Below the pieces are notes generated by a model, which worked only from the letters and a program-made list of their open reading frames with translations, made no database searches and had not been told where the DNA came from. Of a DNA stretch of 38,135 nucleotides, positions 16,337 through 24,537 are shown piece after piece. Source of the stretch: an uncultured Burkholderiales bacterium (GTDB lineage Bacteria; Pseudomonadota; Gammaproteobacteria; Burkholderiales; Burkholderiaceae_C). The DNA lies in NCBI GenBank assembly GCA_903861115.1, contig CAIOTD010000186.1:1-38135 (forward strand), in the 5' to 3' direction. The position numbers and the translations under genes were made by a program. The first letter of the stretch is position 1. Each line of letters opens with the position of its first letter.

Positions 16337-17368
16337 TTATACCAGTGCCGCGCTCTGCTCAAACGCGGGCATGACGTCGGACTCAAAGCTTTCAAGAGAG
16401 AAGCGAGACTCCTCTAGGCTCAAGTCTCCAAAAGCAAAGCGCGTCAAGATGTAGTTCACCCCGGTGATCTCTATCTCACGCTCCAATTGCTCATGCACCT
16501 GAGAGGAGGTGCCAACCAACACAATGCCCCCTTTGACCGCAGCGTCGTAGTCTTCAGGGATGGCGTATTTGGTCATGGGGTTGCCATTGACGCGCCACAG
16601 GTGCTGCAAGCTTTGGTACCATTTGTCAAAGCCCTTTTTGCCCAAAGCATAGGCTTTGTCATAAGTTTCAGCGATCACGATGTGCCGACCTAGGCCCATC
16701 TTGGGCATCTCTTGTGCATCGGAATTTTGCGCGGTCCAGACCTCTTTGTACCGATCGGTGATGGCCTTGACGGGTGCGCCAGGTCCATTGCAAACGATGT
16801 TGACATTGTTTTCAGCTGCCCAGGGGACTGCATGAGGCTGGGACATGCCATACCAAATGGGTGGCGTGGGTTTTTGGACGCATTCAAGCTCGATGGGCAC
16901 ATTTTTGAAGTTGAAATGCTCACCTTCAAAATTGATGACCCGCTGTTTGAGTCCCATCATCACGACATCAAAAGACTCGATGTACAACTTGCCCGAGTTC
17001 TCCGCATTCACGCCAAAGTAGCCCATCTCATAGGGGGAGCTCCCGCGACCGATGCCAAGCTCCAATCGACCCCCACTCATTTGGTCGAGCATGCAGACCT
17101 CTTCAATGATTCTGATGGGGTGAGTGAGACTGAGCGTGTACACCAAAGGACCAAAGCGCAGTCTTTTTGTTCTTTGAGCGACGGCGGCCAAAAATACGCT
17201 GGGTGAGGAGGCCATGCCAAGCGGCGTGCCATGGTGTTCGGCGATGTGGTAAGCATAAAAGCCTGCACGGTCATAAATCTCCGCAAGCTTTAAGCGGTTT
17301 TCAAAATGGTCGTGAATAGAGACTTGTCCGCGGTCAAGGTGATCAAAGACGCCAAATTTCATATTCAT
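16337..17368 (-). CDS. LLM-class flavin-dependent monooxygenase
   Basis: 343 residues of the bacterial luciferase-like family. Landmarks are FGVFDHLD at the start, YAYHIAEHHGTP (about 38-49), the LRFGPLVYTLSLTHPIRIIEE stretch, and SGGRLELGIGRGSSPYEM (about 99-116), which forms part of the flavin pocket. These enzymes use reduced FMN supplied by a separate reductase to hydroxylate or insert oxygen into substrates. The ATG overlaps the cupin stop codon by 4 bases (ATGA), so the two are co-translated. No flavin reductase gene is present in the window. Confidence 0.9.
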   Translation of the reverse strand: MNMKFGVFDHLDRGQVSIHDHFENRLKLAEIYDRAGFYAYHIAEHHGTPLGMASSPSVFLAAVAQRTKRLRFGPLVYTLSLTHPIRIIEEVCMLDQMSGGRLELGIGRGSSPYEMGYFGVNAENSGKLYIESFDVVMMGLKQRVINFEGEHFNFKNVPIELECVQKPTPPIWYGMSQPHAVPWAAENNVNIVCNGPGAPVKAITDRYKEVWTAQNSDAQEMPKMGLGRHIVIAETYDKAYALGKKGFDKWYQSLQHLWRVNGNPMTKYAIPEDYDAAVKGGIVLVGTSSQVHEQLEREIEITGVNYILTRFAFGDLSLEESRFSLESFESDVMPAFEQSAALV

Positions 17369-17904
17369 TCCTTGTTCAGTGGGTCAATGCCATCGATCAA
17401 CACAAAGGCGACGCGACAAATTTCGTTGGAGTTGTTCACCCATGCATGGTTGGTGCCTTGCTGCACCATGATGTCACCTGTTTTGAGGTGGACCTCAGAA
17501 TCATCTAGGAGCATATCAATTTCGCCGGACATCACAAACGCGTAATCTACGCTGGCTGTTCGGTGCATGAACGCGTGCCTGGCTGGGGTGCTGGCCGTGT
17601 CTTTAACGCCCATCTCTTTTAAGATGTCCTCTTGAGAAACGGCAGCGCTTTGGTGGCTGACGGGGGGGAAGTCCACCACGCGCAAAACAGAGCCGCCTTT
17701 GGGTGGGGGCACCCCAATGGTTCGATCTGCTAGATCGCGTCGCGTGTCGAGTTTTGCTGGGGTTTCGTCGGTCACCCAGATCAAAGTGCTCACCAGTCCG
17801 GTGCCGGGGCGCACTTTTTGGTTGGGCGCAAAACCATCCATTTCAACAATGGCTTTTCCTTGGTCGTCGTGACCGGTGACGATTCTTCTGATGCGGTGAT
17901 CCAT
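17365..17904 (-). CDS. Cupin-domain protein
   Basis: 179 residues. The C-terminal cupin barrel covers about residues 110-172: HRTASVDYAFVMSGEIDM, with one or more candidate metal ligands, then LKTGDIMVQQGTNHAWVNN, which supplies the second-motif His. The N-terminal half has no clear domain. It is too short for gentisate 1,2-dioxygenase, which has two cupin domains and about 350 residues. Such small cupins accompany catabolic oxygenases as isomerases, dioxygenases or unknowns. It is coupled to the luciferase-like monooxygenase gene through an ATGA overlap, so the two probably act in sequence. Confidence 0.85.
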   Translation of the reverse strand: MDHRIRRIVTGHDDQGKAIVEMDGFAPNQKVRPGTGLVSTLIWVTDETPAKLDTRRDLADRTIGVPPPKGGSVLRVVDFPPVSHQSAAVSQEDILKEMGVKDTASTPARHAFMHRTASVDYAFVMSGEIDMLLDDSEVHLKTGDIMVQQGTNHAWVNNSNEICRVAFVLIDGIDPLNKE

Positions 17905-18020
17905 GATGTATTCGGCTTGTCTAAAGGTTGATTCTAGTGGATGGTGCGATGAGGCCTTGATGGCCTGGAACGCCTTGAAGGTCCAATTGTTTTACGTTTG
18001 TCTTGGGCTGGCAATGTGGA

Positions 18021-19055
18021 TCAATCAACGGTAGCACCGGAGGCTTTGATGGCCGGTGCCCAGCGTTTGTTTTCATTTTGGATGAACCTGGGCATGTCTG
18101 CGACTTTGATGTGCTCCGCGGGTTCGATGCCACCTTTTTCTAAAATTGCTGCGTAGGCCGGTGTGGCTTGATAACGTTTGATGAAGTCAGCCAGCATCTC
18201 AACCACAGGCGCGGGCATATTGGCTGGGCCCGCAAAAGCGAGCCATCCTGACCAGTCAAATCCAGGAACGGCGTCTGAAATGGGCGGGACATGGGGCAGC
18301 AAGGTGGAGCGCTTGGACATGGAAGATCCCAGTCCAATCAACGAGCCCGATTTGATGTTGGGGCCGGCCAATGCGCCATCAATGAAGGCCATATCAACCT
18401 GGCCAGACAAAAGATCAACCATGCCACTGTTGGAGCCCTTGTAAGGAATGTGGGTGATGTCAAGATTGAGTTGCTTTTTGAGGATCTCCATGAAAATGTG
18501 TTGCGGTGAACCATTGCCTGAAGAGCCGTAGCTGAATTTGCCTGGATTTTTACGAACGACCTCAATCCACTCGCGCATGTTCCTGGCGGGAAATGAGGGA
18601 TGGATGGTCAGGTACAAATTGGTGACGGCCAATTTGGCAATGGGTGTCAACTCTTTGGCTGGATCGATGCCAGGTTTAGACATCAATTGAGGGGCCATGC
18701 TGAAGGTGGTCACGGTGGGCAAGAACAAGGTGTAACCATCGGCCGCAGAGGAGGCGACCATCTTGGCCGCGAGAAGCGTGGAGGCGCCTGCTTTGTTGTC
18801 TACGACAACAGAGGTTTTCCAAGCATTTTGAAGCTCTTCGGCCAGGGCGCGACCCATCACGTCAACCAATGAGCCTGGAATAAAGGGCACGACAAGTTTG
18901 ATGGTCTTGTTGGGGTAGGTGTTGGAGCCTTCAAGCAATGTGGGCGATTGGGGTTTGTTTTCTTGCGCGAGCGAGTGGGTGCATACCATGAGCCAAGGCA
19001 GGAGTAAGCCAATAAAGACAGAGGGCTTGAATTGAATTGAGTTGCGCAAAGTCAC
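18021..19055 (-). CDS. Bug/TctC-family periplasmic substrate-binding protein (3 of 3)
   Basis: 344 residues from a GTG at 19055, chosen because AAAGG lies seven bases ahead and it leaves a good signal peptide (hydrophobic VFIGLLLPWLMV, cleavage near SLAQ). The longer frame begins with TTG at 19094 and has no ribosome-binding site. Family landmarks: YPNKTIKLVVPFIPGSLVDVMGR, VVVDNKAGAS and the HVPPISDAVPGFDW stretch. It should bind a small organic anion in the periplasm. It precedes the cupin and monooxygenase genes on the same strand, and its promoter region is shared with the divergent Rieske oxygenase genes. Confidence 0.92.
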   Translation of the reverse strand: MTLRNSIQFKPSVFIGLLLPWLMVCTHSLAQENKPQSPTLLEGSNTYPNKTIKLVVPFIPGSLVDVMGRALAEELQNAWKTSVVVDNKAGASTLLAAKMVASSAADGYTLFLPTVTTFSMAPQLMSKPGIDPAKELTPIAKLAVTNLYLTIHPSFPARNMREWIEVVRKNPGKFSYGSSGNGSPQHIFMEILKKQLNLDITHIPYKGSNSGMVDLLSGQVDMAFIDGALAGPNIKSGSLIGLGSSMSKRSTLLPHVPPISDAVPGFDWSGWLAFAGPANMPAPVVEMLADFIKRYQATPAYAAILEKGGIEPAEHIKVADMPRFIQNENKRWAPAIKASGATVD

Positions 19056-19347
19056 CGATAGACCTTTGGTTGAGCGGGTAAAAAAGAGAGTCAATGCAGA
19101 AGGACTTGCCAGTCATGGCAAGCAACACATCAGTTGCGTGAGTGCTTAAAAAAAGCATCAAAAAAGACCTCCCAATTATGGACAAACTCGACGGTGAGTC
19201 AATAGGGTTTTCAGGGATAAAAGAGCTGACAATCGAAGGATTTTTTTCCTCAAAGCCATCAATAATTCGACCTGTCTTTGCGTGCAGTCTTTCAAATTCA
19301 ACCCGGCTCGACCCCATTTTTTCGGTGCGCTTGATTGCGTGAACTTC
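19056..19347. other. Divergent spacer between receptor 3 and the Rieske alpha gene
   Basis: About 290 bases. It holds the divergent promoters of the receptor-cupin-monooxygenase unit and of the Rieske alpha/beta unit. I found no site I can name with confidence; a short AAAAAAA-flanked TGCTT/AGCA hairpin occurs near 19141-19158. An open frame across it on the minus strand has no family likeness. Confidence 0.5.
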
Positions 19348-20649
19348 ATGACCCCCACATTCAACAGCAAGGCGCCAGGCTTGACTTGGCCAAAAGAGGA
19401 TTTTTCAAGGGTGCCTTATGAGGTCTTTACGGACCCGCAAGTGTTCGAAAGAGAAAATGAAAAAATTTTCCAAGGCGATGTTTGGAATTATTTGGCCCAT
19501 GAGGTAGAGCTTCCCAATCCAGGTGATTTCGTTACCAATTGGGTAGGCCGCACACAGGTGGTGGTGGTTCGTGACAAGGATCAAAGCATCAGTGCTTTTG
19601 AGAACTCCTGTGCACACCGAGGCGCACAACTGGTCACCCAAGTGCGAGGAAACATGGTCAAAGTTTCGTGTCCCTACCATCTGTGGGCCTACTCCTTGAG
19701 GGGCGACTTGATTGGCGTGCCCATGGCCCAAGGGGTGAACGGCAAGGGAGGCATGCCCAGTGGTTTTAGCAAAGCCGATCATGGCTTAAAAAAGCTGGAG
19801 GTCCAAATCCATGGAGGCTTAATTTTTGGCACCTTTTCTAAGCGTGCGCCCAATTTGCAGGCATTTTTGGGGCCCCATTCTTTGTCTCAAATTGATCGTT
19901 TGCTCGTGCAAAGAAAGCCCAAAGTCTTGGGCTATTTGAGGCAAAGAATTCCAGGCAACTGGAAGTTGTACAACGAAAATGTGAGAGACCCTTACCACGG
20001 CTCTTTGTTGCATCAGTTTCAAGTCTCCTTTGGTTTGCAGCAGCCCACCATGAAGGGGGGGATCAAATTGGATGCCGATTTAAAGAACACGTGGAACCAT
20101 TCAATTTTGAGTGAGACAGACAAGGACAACCAAAAGTTGATGGAAAAAGCTTTTGAGGGCACGGGCAAATACAACCCCAACATGAAAATGGCCGATCCAG
20201 CCCTGACACAAGTGCCCTTGGATTTGGCCGATGGATACAAGACGACCATCTTGTCAATTTTCCCCACACTCATTGTCGCTCAGGTCGACAACACCTACGC
20301 AATTCGTCACCTTCGACCCAAGGGGCCCGATATGGTGGAGTTGCACATCACTTATCTGGGGTTTGAGGGCGACACTCAAAAGCAAACGCATGACAAACTG
20401 TTGACCGCCAACTTCATTGGTCCTGCAGGGTACATTTCATTGGAAGACGGGGAGGCCTTGCGTTTGGTGCAAGAGGGCATCAAGTCTCGTGCACCAGGCA
20501 CGCATGAAGTGCTGGAAATGGGCGGTGTAGGGGCCATCGAGGACACGGATTATTTGTCACAAGAGATTTCGATTCGTGGGTTTTGGTCGCATTATCACAA
20601 GATCATGGATTTTCAAGCCAATGATGAACCCACCGAGCATGCCCAATGA
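19348..20649 (+). CDS. Rieske aromatic-ring oxygenase, alpha subunit (anthranilate/salicylate type)
   Basis: 433 residues from the ATG at 19348, which fits the family N-terminus; the frame is open 22 codons further upstream. The Rieske [2Fe-2S] site is C88-x-H90 ... C108-x2-H111. The mononuclear iron site is NVRDPYHGSLLH at 211-222, with D214 as the bridging Asp and H217/H222 as ligands, and the C-terminal GYISLEDGEAL region should supply the third ligand. The ENVRDPYH style resembles the anthranilate and salicylate oxygenases (AndAc, NagG group). It should form a hetero-oligomer with the beta subunit encoded 58 bases downstream. A reductase is needed but none is encoded here. Confidence 0.93.
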   Translation: MTPTFNSKAPGLTWPKEDFSRVPYEVFTDPQVFERENEKIFQGDVWNYLAHEVELPNPGDFVTNWVGRTQVVVVRDKDQSISAFENSCAHRGAQLVTQVRGNMVKVSCPYHLWAYSLRGDLIGVPMAQGVNGKGGMPSGFSKADHGLKKLEVQIHGGLIFGTFSKRAPNLQAFLGPHSLSQIDRLLVQRKPKVLGYLRQRIPGNWKLYNENVRDPYHGSLLHQFQVSFGLQQPTMKGGIKLDADLKNTWNHSILSETDKDNQKLMEKAFEGTGKYNPNMKMADPALTQVPLDLADGYKTTILSIFPTLIVAQVDNTYAIRHLRPKGPDMVELHITYLGFEGDTQKQTHDKLLTANFIGPAGYISLEDGEALRLVQEGIKSRAPGTHEVLEMGGVGAIEDTDYLSQEISIRGFWSHYHKIMDFQANDEPTEHAQ

Positions 20650-20707
20650 AGAGTTGTTTTGAATATACAAAAAGTGTGTTTTCGCGCTTTGCTTTAGGAG
20701 CCAAAGG

Positions 20708-21187
20708 ATGAATGCGCTAGAACTCGATTTGAAAGCACGACAATTTTTCAATGTCTATGCGCAAAGTCTTGACCAAGAAAACTTTGCCCTTTGGCTCACG
20801 CTCTTTGAGCCCAAGGCGTGCACCTATGAGGTCCTCTCTAAAGAGAACAAAGATTTGGGTTTGCCTTTGCCCATCATGGGGTGTTTCACGTTTGGCATGA
20901 TTCAAGACCGCGTGGCCATGTTGGCCAAAGGCGTTTTGACTTTTCGCCGCTCATCGTTGCTCAGACAAGTGAGCAATGTTCAGGCTCATGCGCTTGAAGA
21001 CGCAAGCATCCAAGCCAAGGCCAATTTGGTGGTTTACCAATCAAGCGAGGAGGGCGTGTCTTCGCTTTACATGGTGGCAAGGTACGAGGCCATCTTGGTG
21101 CCAGGGCCGGGAGACTTTAAAATTCAAAACATGTCGGTCATCGTCGAGTCCTTTGGGATCGATACGATGCTCGCGGTACCGCTTTAA
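20708..21187 (+). CDS. Rieske aromatic-ring oxygenase, beta subunit
   Basis: 159 residues, the usual size of ring-hydroxylating oxygenase beta subunits, with an NTF2-like cone fold suggested by RQFFNVYAQSLDQENFALWL at the start and RRSSLLRQVSNVQAH in the middle (a common beta-subunit landmark resembling R-x-S-H-x-x-SN). The role is structural, stabilising the alpha subunits. AGGAG lies ten bases before the ATG. It converges on the glutamine-synthetase-like gene, with about 40 bases between the stops. Confidence 0.9.
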   Translation: MNALELDLKARQFFNVYAQSLDQENFALWLTLFEPKACTYEVLSKENKDLGLPLPIMGCFTFGMIQDRVAMLAKGVLTFRRSSLLRQVSNVQAHALEDASIQAKANLVVYQSSEEGVSSLYMVARYEAILVPGPGDFKIQNMSVIVESFGIDTMLAVPL

Positions 21188-21228
21188 GCGTGTCATCGAT
21201 CGCTTTGTCGGTCAAGGTACAGAGACCC

Positions 21229-22722
21229 TTAAATGCGGCTGAAGTACTCTTGCACATCAAATGTTTTCGGATCCAATGCGCTTTCAAAGCGTTTGAGTTC
21301 TGCATGCTTGAGGGTGCTGTAGTAGTGCACAAACGAAGGGCCGAAGCTTTGTTGCATGAGCTCGCTCTTTTCAAAGGCTTCAAGCGCCGACGCAAACGTG
21401 TTGGGTATGCGTTGGCAATGGCCTGTTTCTTCACTGCTTGATCCGTAAGGGGATTGGGTTGCCAGCGGTGCTTTTTGAGTCTTGTGGATGCCGTCAAGGC
21501 CCGCATAAATTTGTGAGGCCATGTACAGGTAAGGATTGGCAGCGGGTTCACCTAGGCGGTTTTCAATTCGACTGGCGGGATCCATCGGTTCACCAATGAC
21601 TCTGAGCATCGCGCCCCGATTGTCACGTCCCCAAAGAATGGACTCTGGCGCCAGCGCGTTGGGCTGAAAGCGTCCGTAGCCGTTGATGGTTGGCGTGCAC
21701 AAAAGCGTGGTGTCCTTTGCGTTGTTGAGCAAGCCGGCCAAATAATGCTCGCCCACTTCAGTCAAAGAGTACTGCGCCTCCAAGGGACTTGCACCTTCCT
21801 TGGGGGTTGTTCTTTGAAAAACATTGGCATGGGTTTTTAAATCCACCAACGATTGGTGCAAGTGCCAGCCGCTTGACATGATGCAATCAAAGGGGGGGCG
21901 GCACATAAACGTTGCGTGGTAACCCGCCCGAGCCAAGGCTTGACGAACGGCACTTCTAAAAAGCACCATGTTGTCTGCCGCTTCCAAAGCGTTGCTGGGT
22001 GCAAAGACGGCCTCGACTTGACTGGGGCCGAATTCGGTTTCCAAGGAGATGAGGGGCATGCCCAGGCCTTGAGCGGTGTGTTGGACAATCGCCATGGGCT
22101 CATCACACAAGTCGCTCCAAGATTCGGAGAGCAAGTTGTAACCTGGATGAATCAATTGCACCTCTGGTGCGTTCCCTGGCCACGAGGCCAACTGGGGGTT
22201 GAGTTGCTTGCTTTGGTCGGTGATTTTGTAGATGTGGAACTCAATTTCTAGTCCACATTTGAGTCCAAATCCACAGGAGTTGAGCGTGTTCAATGCCCGC
22301 TCCAGCACCCGCCTTGAGTCCATGGGAACGGCTTGACCGTCTTGAAACCATGCTTGGCATTGAAGCCAGGCGGTTTTGGGTGACCAAGGCAGGCGCTTTA
22401 GACTTTTGGGGTCTGGTAAAAGCGTCACGTTGTTGCCTTGACCAAAGCCGTGCAAGCCTTGGGTGCCCCCAGGCTCGAAGACTTTAAAGGCGGTGCGGTC
22501 TGAGCTGTCTTTGAGCAGCAAGGTGCTCACCATGCCAACGCCGGATCTGAGGGCTTGTTTGGCAAAGTCGAGCATCAAGGTTTTTGTGCGGGTCGTGCCA
22601 TGAATGTCGCACCAAGAAAAGCGGACCTGATCCACCTCCCATTCGTCGATCTTTTTTAAGCAAGCTTGAATGGCATTTTCACGCTCCTTGTCGTCTAAGC
22701 CGCAGAGGGTTGAGAAGTGCAT
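21229..22722 (-). CDS. Glutamine synthetase-like ligase (putative gamma-glutamylation of an amine)
   Basis: 497 residues with both glutamine synthetase domains: an N-terminal beta-grasp (VRFSWCDIHGTTRTKTL, about 33-49) and a C-terminal catalytic domain. Active-site landmarks are GLEIEFHIY, LETEFGPSQVEAVF, SSGWHLHQS (ammonium/ATP site His), NRGAMLRV and RIENRLGEPAANPYLY. GS-like proteins in catabolic clusters attach glutamate to amines, for example AtdA1/TdnQ in aniline breakdown, IpuC and PuuA. The gene follows the second Rieske gene on the same strand with a 76-base gap. It is unlikely to be the housekeeping GlnA, which differs in length and context. The amine substrate is unknown. Confidence 0.9.
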   Translation of the reverse strand: MHFSTLCGLDDKERENAIQACLKKIDEWEVDQVRFSWCDIHGTTRTKTLMLDFAKQALRSGVGMVSTLLLKDSSDRTAFKVFEPGGTQGLHGFGQGNNVTLLPDPKSLKRLPWSPKTAWLQCQAWFQDGQAVPMDSRRVLERALNTLNSCGFGLKCGLEIEFHIYKITDQSKQLNPQLASWPGNAPEVQLIHPGYNLLSESWSDLCDEPMAIVQHTAQGLGMPLISLETEFGPSQVEAVFAPSNALEAADNMVLFRSAVRQALARAGYHATFMCRPPFDCIMSSGWHLHQSLVDLKTHANVFQRTTPKEGASPLEAQYSLTEVGEHYLAGLLNNAKDTTLLCTPTINGYGRFQPNALAPESILWGRDNRGAMLRVIGEPMDPASRIENRLGEPAANPYLYMASQIYAGLDGIHKTQKAPLATQSPYGSSSEETGHCQRIPNTFASALEAFEKSELMQQSFGPSFVHYYSTLKHAELKRFESALDPKTFDVQEYFSRI

Positions 22723-22798
22723 GGTGGAGGACCTGCTGGTGGGTGTGTCAATGAAAGGGGTAAACTCGATGTGCAGTAGCGCGCGAGGGTGTCTCGGC

Positions 22799-24175
22799 TC
22801 AAGAAGTGGCGCTGCTTGGGTCTAGCCATTTGCAGGCCTCTTGTTTTCGCTGCACTTGTGCACGCCACCAATCCGACCACTGCTCAGTCGGGGCGACACC
22901 ATCGACGGTGTCGGGCCCAAACCGCATGTTGGCAATGGAGCTGCTTGACACGCCAGGCGCGGGCGCGCCATTTTGAGAGTCTTCAATGGCCTTTAGAAGG
23001 ACTCGTCGGTTGGCCATGATGAGCACGTCCGAGGTGCCCAAATGCTCTTGTGTTCTGTCTTGGATGGCCCCCATGCTCTCGACCGCCCATTGGTCGTGCA
23101 CATTGATATCTTCCTCGCCCATTCCAAGATAAGTTTGCTCGACTTGCTCTTTGGCATTGAAGCCCCAACGGTTGTGGGCGCCTGATTTTGGAATGTAGTC
23201 GGGCAATGAGATGAACTGCAAGCGTTGTTCGCGCATGGCCTCTTTGTTCAGTGGCTTGTCAAAACTTGTGAAAAAAGAATACCAATAGGTGTGTTCATCA
23301 TCGACGGGCACGTGAAACTGAGTGATGGTCAAGCTCTCAGACAGAGGAATCACAAACGTTGCCGGAAAAATGGATTGGGTCACTCGCACATGCGTCAAGG
23401 ACTCGTTCATGCGTCGAAGAGATGTGATCTCCATGCCGTAGGGCTTGCTCTCAAAGCTGATGCTCGGCTGGCAAAACTCACGCATGATCTTTGTCATGGG
23501 CCACTTTTGCCCACCGATCTCGCCTGCACTTGCGCTTCTGAACTGTTTGCCCGCATCGTTGTCACCTATGTTTTGAAGGTCCTCGTCGTTTAAAAAACGA
23601 TGCAAGAACGAGGGGTGTGCAGGATCAATGCCCACTTCAAAAGCTTGCAGCCAATTGGCGTTCCAGCGTCCTTTGAATGCAAAGCTGTGACTTGTTGGGG
23701 CTTCAAAACAATCGAACTTTGGAAAGTCGGGCGGCGTTTGGTTCGCCGGCCCCATCCAGGCGAAGATGACACCTGCTTTCTCGATCACTGGGTAGTGGCG
23801 TTGTGTCACGTGCTCTTTGAGTCTTGAGCCCGTGGGCTCTGCCGGTGTGTCCAAGCACGTCCCTGAGACATCGAACTTCCAGCCATGGAAGGGGCACCTC
23901 AAGCCATTGCCCTCGTACCTTGCAAAAGACAAATCAACCCCTCGGTGCGCGCAATGTTTGTCCAACAGTCCAAATTGACCGGCTTGATTTTTGAACAACA
24001 CCAAATCTTCGCCAAAGACCCTGACGCTTTTGACTGGACGGTCTTGCATCTTGGGGTCAAGTCTTGGATCAAATTCGTCGACCAATGCGATGGGTTGCCA
24101 GTACAGGCGAAGCAACTGGCCACAAGCGCTTTGGGGGCCCACTTGAGTCAACAGTGCATTTTGTTGGGCTTTCAT
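22799..24175 (-). CDS. Rieske oxygenase, single-component type (phthalate 4,5-dioxygenase-like)
   Basis: 458 residues from the second ATG, at 24175: AAGGAG sits nine bases ahead of it, whereas the first ATG (24184) directly abuts AAGGAG with no spacer. The Rieske site is C75-x-H77 ... C94-x2-H97, and the mononuclear iron site is EVGIDPAHPSFLH with D186, H189 and H194. The start LLTQVGPQSACGQLLRLYWQPIA is typical of phthalate/phenoxybenzoate-type homo-oligomeric oxygenases that need a separate reductase. It is the first gene of a two-gene unit with the GS-like ligase, so the pair probably acts on the same nitrogenous compound. Its class differs from the alpha/beta oxygenase nearby. Confidence 0.93.
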   Translation of the reverse strand: MKAQQNALLTQVGPQSACGQLLRLYWQPIALVDEFDPRLDPKMQDRPVKSVRVFGEDLVLFKNQAGQFGLLDKHCAHRGVDLSFARYEGNGLRCPFHGWKFDVSGTCLDTPAEPTGSRLKEHVTQRHYPVIEKAGVIFAWMGPANQTPPDFPKFDCFEAPTSHSFAFKGRWNANWLQAFEVGIDPAHPSFLHRFLNDEDLQNIGDNDAGKQFRSASAGEIGGQKWPMTKIMREFCQPSISFESKPYGMEITSLRRMNESLTHVRVTQSIFPATFVIPLSESLTITQFHVPVDDEHTYWYSFFTSFDKPLNKEAMREQRLQFISLPDYIPKSGAHNRWGFNAKEQVEQTYLGMGEEDINVHDQWAVESMGAIQDRTQEHLGTSDVLIMANRRVLLKAIEDSQNGAPAPGVSSSSIANMRFGPDTVDGVAPTEQWSDWWRAQVQRKQEACKWLDPSSATS

Positions 24176-24223
24176 GGCGTTCATCTCCTTCTTGGGCCTC
24201 GGTGCGCCCTGGTTTGTTCGAAT

Positions 24224-24262
24224 GAGCCTTTGATGCGTGTTAAAACGCTGGGCTCTTTTTTT
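24224..24262 (+). terminator. Intrinsic terminator facing the transporter operon
   Basis: GAGCC (24224-24228) pairs with GGCTC (24251-24255), and inside it GCGT (24235-24238) pairs with ACGC (24245-24248). Seven T follow at 24256-24262. It can only stop plus-strand RNA coming from the antisense side of the Rieske 2 gene, since the transporter promoter lies downstream. Confidence 0.6.
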
Positions 24263-24482
24263 AATTATGGGTCTATTGCTGCGTATTTTTTACATGCGTT
24301 GATTTTTCTTTTGTCGATCGGGGGCATTTTTGCTTGTGGGCGTTTTCTCCTCTCCATGGGGGAAAGACTTCCGGGAGGGGCTGCAAGAAGCTCATTGAAC
24401 CCATGCAAGCCTTAAAGCTTCGATTTTGATGGCCCAAAGCGATCTTTTCAAGGGTAATTCTTAGGGAAAAGAGAGGACTTTT

Positions 24483-24512
24483 TTGTTAGACTTTGAAGCT
24501 GTTTGTTAAGAT
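24483..24512 (+). promoter_or_regulatory. Predicted promoter of the ABC transporter operon
   Basis: A -35-like TTGTTA (24483-24488) and a -10-like TAAGAT (24507-24512) are spaced by 18 bases, 25 bases before the ATG of the binding-protein gene. The AGGAGA ribosome-binding site is at 24529-24534. The match to consensus is moderate. Confidence 0.45.
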
Positions 24513-24537
24513 TTGTCCAATCCTATTAGGAGAAACT

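Larger units (their letters stand above)
24176..24537. other. Divergent intergenic region between Rieske 2 and the ABC transporter operon
   Basis: About 360 bases, with divergent promoters. It holds a plus-oriented intrinsic terminator (24224-24262) and a promoter candidate close to the transporter gene (24483-24512), each listed separately. I see no supported ORF. Confidence 0.6.

Noticed and set aside
17365-17904. Gentisate 1,2-dioxygenase
   Set aside because: At 179 residues with a single cupin domain it is about half the size of that enzyme.
18931-19317. Minus-strand ORF across the divergent spacer before the Rieske alpha gene
   Set aside because: It overlaps the start of the receptor gene in another frame and shows no domain, so it is unlikely to be a gene.
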